Below are positions 56,621 through 64,000 of a stretch of DNA of 64,000 nucleotides, piece by piece. The translations under genes and the position numbers were made by a program. Numbering within the stretch: position 1 is the stretch's first letter; each line of letters opens with the position of its first letter. The notes beneath the pieces are model-generated. The model did not search any database, was not told the origin of the DNA, and saw nothing but the letters and a program-made list of their open reading frames with translations. The stretch spans positions 20,686,422 through 20,750,421 of the forward strand of contig NC_031498.1 in the NCBI RefSeq assembly GCF_000237925.1. The letters are read 5' to 3'. Source of the stretch: Schistosoma mansoni (lineage: Eukaryota; Platyhelminthes; Trematoda; Strigeidida; Schistosomatidae).

Positions 56621-56840
56621 AATATAGTTGAGATCATGAATCAATTGAAGCTAGATCACCATGGAAAACCTGGAAGCACTGGACAACTGTTTCGTCCTAT
56701 TGTGGGACTCCCCAACAGTGCACATCCACGATCCCGCCTCGCGAGATTCGAACCCAGGACCTATCGGTCTCGCGCCTGAGCGCTTAACCACTAGACCACT
56801 GAGCCGGCATCCAACGAATGTTAATATCTAACTTTTAATA
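56621..56840 (-). mobile_element. hammerhead retroposon family B, 5'-truncated copy
   Basis: On the - strand: A-box-like ggctcagtggtctag, B-box ggttcgaatctc and the end tggtgatctagcttcaatt. The tRNA-like half is excellent, but the ribozyme core reads TTGGGGAG, so it is inactive. Confidence 0.82.
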
Positions 56841-58379
56841 TCTGAATAGTAATATATAATGAAAATTTGAAGAGTTTACATAAATTTAGGAATCAGGTAG
56901 GTGAAAAATAAATAGTTTCAAAGTGGATCAAATATGAATATGGTTGTAAGCAGTTGATGAGGAAACGCAAATTCATATTATTCAGTGTCACTTATTGTTA
57001 TCGCTGTGTTCAAGTTGATAAAGGGAACGAATTTTATGAAATATGTAGATCTATGCTATTTATCTGTAATCATATAAAGTCAGATACACCGAAGGACACT
57101 GTCGTCTAACAGAGCCTAGAAATTATTGACTTATTACTGACTACCAAACAACATTATCCTGAACGTTATTGATCGTTTTTTTCTTTAAATCTAAATGATC
57201 CGATTACTGTATTAGATGATTAGAAGATATATCTAGATCATTGTTGTTCAGTTTACAAATTTTGAAACAGTTATTTCCAATAAATTGTAATCATATAATC
57301 AAATACAATCATATAGAATCCTGCCCAGAATCTCTTAGTTTCACTGTGAGTACGATTTTGAATACATGTATCATATATTTCCGAACTCAGTTAAGTGACG
57401 ATATGGAGTTATCGTTTTTTATAATTCTTTCGACTTCATAGTCAACAGGTCTTCATCCCAAATTCCCGGAAATTCATCTGGCCGCTGACGACAAATATGC
57501 ACACAATTACTACCAGAGCATGTAATTTTACAAGAGACCTGAGCTACTAACTTAGATCATCCTCATTTATAACACATCTAAATTCTGGTGCAACAGAACA
57601 CCTAAAACTGCCCCAAACAAAAGAGATGATAATATTATAAGTAAATGATAGATGAATGAATAATATATTCAAACATTAAATGAATAAGAGCGGTGGTGAA
57701 TATAATATACAGCACACTTTAAAATACAGTCAAAAGACCTCTTTGGGCTAAGCGAACCCATTTCAGATTTATATAAAATTTAATAGATAATTACAGCAGA
57801 CTAGCCTCTGGCTTTTATTGCAATCCATACCTGATGAAGTTTCAGATCAGTCAGTTATCAGTTACACCACGACCCCGTTTCGTAACCTAACATCCTCTTT
57901 GCTTTTGCCATTCAGTTCGATTGTTAAGGAGTAGTGAGAGATGTGGAAGCCACTAAGATGATATATGTAACTATTTCCTATCCAAATAAACCGGTACATA
58001 AGGGCCACAACAATAAGTGAATTCTTGCTACTGCCCTCGACAATGTATCATGAGGCCTCGGGATTAATTAATTGATTCAATTACCAATGTGACCAATCAA
58101 GATACATAATAGCCGTTTGTTTGCAACAAGTGTGATAATGTTACATCATTTGTTAGAGGGATGGGGATGACATCAATACATCCACAACAACCGGTCTGCA
58201 CCTTCTGAGTCAAGCATCCACTAAATTCACACAATCTATGAAATATAACGAAGGCCATTAGTTTGGAAGTCGAAGCACCCTTACACTTTTCGGTTGGTTG
58301 ATATCTAACCTTAATTCTAGCTCAGCCTGATATTTTTTACAAAGGAAGGTTCAGCTAATCTGCTCATATCAATCAATCT

Positions 58380-59019
58380 CTTTAAATTTATGAATCTGTC
58401 GACTATTAAAACGCAAAATACGTTTGGGGAATACTAGAGAATCGAGATACCAACTATCAAAAAGAGTTGCGGCGCTTAGTTCAACATCGACTTCAGTGAA
58501 ACCAAATATCAATGGCATATATAATAAGGAATAGGACTCTTAAAGCAATCTTCCAGGCTCAACAAATGGAGGTGAAGTTTACGCTAATAAACAGATTATA
58601 AATACTCATACTTGGCAGGTGTTATCTTATCAGATACTAACCATCCGCTTCATTCATATCTTTCTCCTTGTATATCTTCTGGTAGAACGAGACGTAAATA
58701 CATTAAAATCCATGCACGCAAGCAAATCTATAAAAGTTCTGTAATACCTTACTTAGCGAATTTACTTTGTGACGAACAGGCTGTTAGAGTTGACCTAGTA
58801 AATAACCTGTATTCTTAAGCATGTCTCAAATTCGATAATTTGTATAAACTCAGATTTTCTAAAACCTTTTTTTTATTTCTGTTCTGTTTTTTTATTTTGA
58901 TTTTTTTTCGTTTGTTTTTATTTTTTTTGGTAAAAAGCTTGTTGAAATAACTCGTGCTGAGAATTCTATATTGTACCAGATTATAATATTGAATAAAGCC
59001 ATTAATAATAATAATAATA
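58380..59019 (+). mobile_element. 3' end of a non-LTR retrotransposon with (AAT)n tail
   Basis: The open frame 58612-58818 ends AGVILSDTNHPLHSYL ... NNLYS and looks like a retroelement C-terminus; the stop is followed by a T-rich UTR, aataaagcc and an (AAT)n tail to about 59019. No target duplication could be fixed. It is not the RTE family. The clade is uncertain. Confidence 0.45.
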
Positions 59020-59388
59020 CTTGATGAACAGTAAATGTCTTTAGAAAAACTTTCCGAAATCTTATCTAAACCTGCTTGATTTCCAACTAGTCAGAGAACT
59101 TCTGGAAACTATTAAATACTAGAAAACTGTTTCAGTTCATTTGAAGACATAGTATCAACTGAACCCTCACTAAACTATGTGTTCAGATAGTGTACAATAA
59201 TATTAATGTATTTCTTTTTTCCGTATCAATAAATCTCAACATTAAAACACCAGAAAATATTCTCATCACTGCCTTAAAACAATAATTCACCCTATGTACC
59301 TTTTTCCCTTTAAATTAAAGTAAATTGACACTGATCAGATCCAATAAAAATTAAAATTATGTACTGTTTCTTCACTATTGACTATACT

Positions 59389-59957
59389 TGATGTGAACAG
59401 AGAAACAAGAAGCCTTGATAAGCTACGGAAGCTACTTTTGGGGACGTTTAATTCAAGGTTTTTAAAACAGTAACATTTACTTTTGTCCTTAGTCTATTCT
59501 AAAGATCATAAACTTTCGTTTGATGTATAATTCACTTACATAGCCTTTTCTGTTCCAAGGTTATTGTAATTTAAACGTAATCTTTTGTACTATATTGTCT
59601 ACTGTAATCCCCAATTTTGGACTTAAATGTATTTTTCTAATTATTGTCGTTGTGGTCGGGTTAGTTATCTATTTCTTCATGTATCTGTTTACACTAATCT
59701 AAATCAGGATCCAGATCAAAATTTTGGAAATAAATAGAGTAGTGTTCCAGTTGACTTATCTTCTCTCTCGTATTTGTGAGACCATCATATGATAGAATAG
59801 TTTTCATCTCTTTACCCCTAACACTTGATCTCACTTCGAACTCACACGAACTAACGTCAAGGTTAAGCCATTCAGCTTATCGGCATCAATATCTTAATCT
59901 AGATTTAGAAAAGTTATCTTCTGCACAGAATTGGGTAGACAGATCAAAGACATAACA
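59389..59957. mobile_element. solo LTR fossil, copy 2, with 5-bp target duplication
   Basis: A 569-bp relative of 46672-47233 in the same orientation, starting TGATGTGAAC and ending ATAACA. It is flanked by atact at 59384-59388 and 59958-59962. No internal region. Confidence 0.82.
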
Positions 59958-60040
59958 ATACTTCAATGTAAAATAAAGAAAACCTGCCAAAAATAGAGAC
60001 AATAAATTCCCATCTTCAAATAACACAACATTCATTATAA

Positions 60041-60213
60041 GCAAAGATGGATAGTGGATAGCAGTGGAATCCAGTTTGACGCGCGTTTCGTCCTATTCGG
60101 GACTCGTCGGCTGGATGTATCTGCATCTCAGAGTTGATGTTCACTCTGGGACTCAAACCCAGTACCTTTCGCTTCAAACGCCATCGCGTTCTCCACTCAG
60201 CTACTGAGTCCTG
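60041..60213 (-). mobile_element. family A hammerhead retroposon, left half of foldback dimer
   Basis: On the - strand: tRNA-like part with gggtttgagtcccag, then the ribozyme and the end atccatctttgc. The core reads CCGACGAG, with one changed invariant base. Confidence 0.78.
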
Positions 60214-60416
60214 ATAACAATCTAACGAGTCTCAAATGGGACAAAACGCGCGTCAAACTGGATTCTACTGCTAGCTACTATCCATCTTTGCTTATAACGT
60301 TTGTGAATTAAGGTAATATCGAGGCAATACGCACAGTTTGTACATATTGCCAATAAGAGACTGATCAGTTGCAGTCCTAAACATCAATGGGAAGATTCAA
60401 ACAAACAATACAACAT
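60214..60416 (+). mobile_element. family A hammerhead retroposon, right half of foldback dimer
   Basis: Starts cctgataacaatctaacgag, keeps aaaacgcgcgtcaaactgg and runs to aaacaaacaatac. The 5' ribozyme half is decayed. Confidence 0.75.
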
Positions 60417-61150
60417 TCATTGTTTTTAAATGAACTATTATTTCAAAACTTAATAGACTCATACAATTAATTTCTACAATGTTTAACATTACAATAATAA
60501 TAGTTTCCATGGGGACCACGATAATGGTGACGATCTCATTTGTACTGATTTAAAAAAAGAAAATTGCTAAATTTAATTTTTAAATTAATTTCATTATATT
60601 TCAATGAAACACAATTGAATGTAATAGACTCACATGTTTTAATTTATTAGTAATAGTAACCAAGTTTTCTTTATCTAAGGTGAAATATTTTTAAAAGATC
60701 GGGTACGGTGTAAGTGAGTGTGAATGTCTGTGAGAGTGTGTGTGTGTGTCACAAAAAATTTAATCATTAAGATAAATGATCAAACTAGACAATCAATCAA
60801 TATGTTTGATTGATATTAGATCAGTTAAAATGTAGTAAAAATTATTACTATTATTGGTAGTAGTTTAAAAATGGAATGATCAGATCTTATGAGATCTGTG
60901 TATGTTATAGATAAGAATAGTTACACATTTAGGGTATTCATTTCTTGATTGATTTATGTTATTGTTTTTTTTTATTTCTATATTTATTTGTAGATGCAAG
61001 TCATATAAGTAACTAATCAGTTTGTAGTTAAATCATTTATCAATCTGATTTAGTATGACTTTGATTGTAGCTTGTTTTGATACTATTAAACAATGTTTTT
61101 GTATTCTTATCAGAATGGAGGTTTGTGAAGATTAGTAATTTTAATAGTTG

Positions 61151-61350
61151 AGTTTACTATTGGATGCCGGTTCAGTGGTCTAAAGGTTGAACGTCTTCGT
61201 GTGAGACCGGTGGTTCTGGATTCGTGTCCCTCATACGGAATCGTGGATACACACTGCTGAAGTGTGTCATACTAGAAGAAAGCGGTCGTCCAGTGTTTCC
61301 AGGTTCTTAATGATGGTCTAACTTCGATCAACTCATTAGTTCAATGACAA
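61151..61350 (+). mobile_element. hammerhead retroposon family B, 5'-truncated copy
   Basis: Starts ttggatgccggttcagtgg. The B-box-like part is altered (ggattcgtgtccc). The ribozyme reads CTGAAGTG, so one invariant base is lost. Confidence 0.72.
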
Positions 61351-61618
61351 GGTCCTATTGTAGTCTCTCTACAAGTTAGGCTATTATTTATCTTCTATTA
61401 TTATTCACTGTAAATATGTGTTTTATCTCCCTTCGAATAATTGGAAATTTTAGTAGTATGTGTTTTATGGTGAACCAACAAAAATATGGAAATAACTTAA
61501 CTCAGTTAACACACCGAAATGTATAAAAAGAATGAGTTAACAAAAGGTGCAAACAAATATATATAAAATATATGAGTTACATTTTGTTGTCAGAACCATG
61601 GGTGTTCATTGGCCCAAA

Positions 61619-61635
61619 TATATATATATATATAT
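61619..61635. repeat. (AT)n microsatellite
   Basis: Short AT run. Confidence 0.85.
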
Positions 61636-62324
61636 GAACTTCAGATATAGATCAAACGCTGAATAGCATGAGCTCAAACGTATGCAACAAGATTATTAGT
61701 AAACAGTTACCAAACGGCAGCCAAAAAAGTCAGAACGAGGTGTGTATGTGGAAACGTGTCTTTGGAGAACGGTAACAGTGGATAGGAATAATAGAAATCG
61801 ACTTAAACAAAATTCTTTATTCAGTATAGTATCTGTATACATTGAATAAAATTACAAAAAATCACGAATAATGACAAAAATTGTTTTTTCCCTACAGTTT
61901 TACACCTACCGATTGTCGATATTCATGATAGCATTAGGTTAGTCTGTACTGTAGTATGTGAATCCGCGACGGAAACCTCAATATCGCCCACAGATATAAG
62001 TTTTAAGTTTCTTTTTGGATAATGGTTTGCAGTGGAATTTAAGACATGGTCTTTGTCTAGTGTATTCAACAAAATTGACCAAAATTCAGTCTTTGAATAT
62101 CAAAAACTTGGTAATTCGGATCCAAGTCAATAATTATATGATTTGTACCGCTTTCACTTTTACTTAGTCATGTGCAAAATTGTACTTTCTAACATTTTAC
62201 CTTCCTGTAATGATCAGTATGTTTTTAATCGTAACTGTTTTTCGCTATCTATAACATAATCCTTAAACCAGTTCCCTTCCTTATAGTAATAATTATTGAA
62301 TGAGAAAACTGTATGATGTAGATA

Positions 62325-62495
62325 GCAGAGATGGATAGTGGCTAGCAGTGGAATCCAGTTTGACGCGCGTTTCGTCCTATTTGGGACTCGTCAGCTGGAT
62401 GTACCTGCATCTCAGAGTTGATGTTCACTCTGGGACTCGAACCCAGTACCCTCGCTTCAAACACCATCGCGTTATCCACTCGGCCACTGAGTCCT
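62325..62495 (-). mobile_element. family A hammerhead retroposon, inverted unit
   Basis: On the - strand: actcagtggccgagtggata A-box region, ggttcgagtcccag B-box, then the ribozyme and the end ccatctctgc. It abuts + strand family A sequence at 62496. Confidence 0.88.
62345..62408 (-). ncRNA. hammerhead ribozyme, family A (3-nt insert after triplet)
   Basis: Core CTGACGAG, stem II GTCC/GGAC, GAAA, stem III ACGCGCGT, triplet GTC. Stem I ATCCAG/CTGGAT and outer GCAG/CTGC pairs are present, but AAA sits between GTC and CTGGAT. Confidence 0.65.
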
Positions 62496-62653
62496 TGCTT
62501 GGAATTAAGGTATATCGAGGCAATACGCACAGTATTCACATATGCCAATTAGAGACTGACCAGTTGCAGTCCTAAACACATCGATGGGAAGATTCAAACA
62601 AACAATACTAAGTGAATTCAAACTTCACCCCATCGCACAAGCAAGTGGCTATC
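62496..62653 (+). mobile_element. family A retroposon, 3' part only
   Basis: Contains the unit's downstream arm (gaattaaggtatatcgaggc to caagtggctatc) that precedes the next tandem unit. Confidence 0.75.
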
Positions 62654-63001
62654 AGGACTCAGTGGCCGAGTGGATAACGCGATGGCGTTTGAAGCGAGGG
62701 TACTGGGTTCGAGTCCCAGAGTGAACATCAACTCTGAGATGCAGGTACATCCAGCTGACGAGTCCCAAATAGGACGAAACGCGCGTCAAACTGGATTCCA
62801 CTGCTATCCACTATCCATCTCTGCTTACCATGCTTGTGAATTAAGGTATATCGAGACAATACGCACAGTATGCACATATGCCAAATAGAGACTGACCAGA
62901 TGCAGTCCTAACAAAATCGATGGGAAGATCCAAACAAGTAATACGAAGTGAATACTAAGTTGAATTTAAACTTCACCCCATCGCACAAGCAAGTGGCTAT
63001 C
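62654..63001 (+). mobile_element. family A hammerhead repeat, tandem unit 1 (348 bp)
   Basis: Starts aggactcagtggccgagtgg, has the B-box ctgggttcgagtcccag (62703-62719), a ribozyme at 62741-62804 and a downstream arm. The next unit follows directly with near-identical sequence. Confidence 0.88.
62741..62804 (+). ncRNA. hammerhead ribozyme, family A, unit 1
   Basis: Core CTGACGA, stem II GTCC/GGAC around caaata, GAAA, stem III ACGCGCGT, triplet GTC. Stem I has ATCCAG/CTGGAT plus GCAG/CTGC. AAA lies between the triplet and stem I. Confidence 0.68.
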
Positions 63002-63297
63002 AGGACTCAGTGGCCGAGTGGATAACGCGATGGCGTTTGAAGCGAGGGTACTGGGTTCGAGTCCCAGAGTGAACACCAACTCTGAGATGCAGGTACATCC
63101 AGCTGACGAGTCCCAAATAGGACGAAACGCGAGTCAAACTGGATTCCACTGCTAGCCACTATCCATCTCTGCTTACCATGCTTGTAAATTAAGGTATATC
63201 GAGGCAATACGCACAGTATGCACATATGCCAATTAGAGACTGACCAGTTGCAGTCCTAACACATCGATGGGAAGATTCAAACAAACAATACTAAGTT
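63002..63297 (+). mobile_element. family A hammerhead repeat, tandem unit 2
   Basis: Near-identical to unit 1 and in the same orientation, ending at aacaatactaagttg. The ribozyme is at 63089-63152. Confidence 0.88.
63089..63152 (+). ncRNA. hammerhead ribozyme, family A, unit 2
   Basis: As in unit 1, but stem III reads ACGCGAGT. The same AAA insert follows GTC. Confidence 0.65.
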
Positions 63298-64000
63298 GAA
63301 TGTATGATGTAGAGTTTGAAATATTTTTTAATCTCAAATCCACTACAATGGTTCTTGCGGGATTTGTGATGTATACCAGATGAAACTGTTCAAAAATTAG
63401 TGAAATAGTTAAACCTGATGTATACTACGTTTGATTACCAACCCCATAGCCAGTCAGCAGATCCCTCCGAATTGATCAGTAATGTTCGAGAGAATATGCC
63501 ACAAGAATTTAGCATAAATATTCGTTCACAATACAATGGCAAACACTATTGTATCGGAAAAACAATCGATAGGAAAATGTCAAATACTTATTTCGTATAT
63601 ATTTTGTTCAAATACACCCAAAGAATCATTATTGAGAAAAATTGATCATTTAGTTGCCTTTTGAAATGTGTTCTCAAATTTAAGATTTCGGAAGAATGTA
63701 AATGTATTTGTTTTACCACTTGTGAGTAGTTTATTATAATATTTGCAATTTATTTATCCAATGTAGCTATTACCTAGAGCCGTATGATAACTGTCAACGA
63801 ATTGAATGTATAATTTCTGTCAGTACAATTGTGTTCGTCCCAAAATAAGGTTTACTTCACTAGCCGGATGAAATCAATTCCCGATAGTGTCTGATATCCA
63901 TGTCAAAATTCTCACGTTGATTTTGTGGTGTGGTCTACTTATATCCATATAAGTAGTATATGGCAATTGGCGGACATAGAATGTATTTTGGCAGAAGACC

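Larger units (their letters stand above)
52977..64000. other. repeat-dominated region with no recognised host exon
   Basis: Upstream of the CRAL-TRIO gene. It holds the retroposons listed separately, a solo LTR and simple repeats. The open frame at 63418-63645 has no family signature and I do not call it. The CRAL-TRIO promoter should lie somewhere right of 52976, but no core element can be fixed. Confidence 0.6.

Noticed and set aside
62654-62725. Possible true tRNA gene
   Set aside because: Good A and B boxes, but the sequence recurs in tandem with a hammerhead behind it, so it is a tRNA-derived retroposon.
62342-63225. Open frames over the family A array
   Set aside because: They are translations of the tRNA-like and ribozyme sequence on both strands; repeated only because the DNA repeats.
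62654-63297. CRISPR-like array from regularly spaced repeats
   Set aside because: The context is eukaryotic, and the unit is about 348 bp with near-identical 'spacers'; it is a tandem satellite-like retroposon.
63418-63645. 75-codon open frame near the right end
   Set aside because: No family motif, no splice or homology support, and it lies in repeat-dominated sequence.

Overview
The window looks like nuclear DNA of a blood fluke (Schistosoma or a close relative). It is very AT-rich, with small exons scattered across kilobase introns that use GT-AG sites. It also carries repeats typical of schistosomes: SM-alpha-like, tRNA-derived retroposons containing hammerhead ribozymes, an SR2-like RTE-clade LINE, and a Penelope-like GIY-YIG fragment. 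One 200-N assembly gap is present. The genus call is an inference from these repeats and from gene structure; no database search was possible.

Two host genes converge. On the + strand, eleven exons from 281 to 27804 encode the C-terminal part of a CLASP microtubule plus-end protein. They cover the end of a TOG/HEAT domain, a Ser-rich linker and the C-terminal HEAT-like CLIP-interacting domain, up to the stop; the 5' part lies left of the window. On the - strand, seven exons from 52976 down to 31729 join in perfect phase into a complete 331-residue CRAL-TRIO (Sec14-like) lipid-transfer protein. The 3.9 kb between the two stops holds only simple repeats and retroposon pieces.

Repeats fill the rest. 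CLASP introns carry an RTE 3' stub with an 11-bp target duplication (823-954), a fossil Ty3/Gypsy pol and LTR block (12085-13700), and several unidentified dispersed repeats. The CRAL-TRIO introns hold a Penelope-like remnant (37855-38500), a tandem 342-bp hammerhead repeat (36336-36798), a nearly full RTE LINE (43560-46446), a solo LTR (46672-47233) and many hammerhead retroposons. The region right of 53 kb has no recognisable host exon and is almost wholly retroposons, including a second solo LTR (59389-59957) and a tandem hammerhead array (62654-63297).

The most interesting theme is the hammerhead retroposons. At least three sequence families (called A, B and H here) share one plan: Pol III-type A and B boxes, then a hammerhead core, in a unit of about 340 bp. 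Each has a self-complementary eight-base stem III (ACGCGCGT, ACGGCCGT or ACCCGGGT). Several copies occur as head-to-head foldback dimers.
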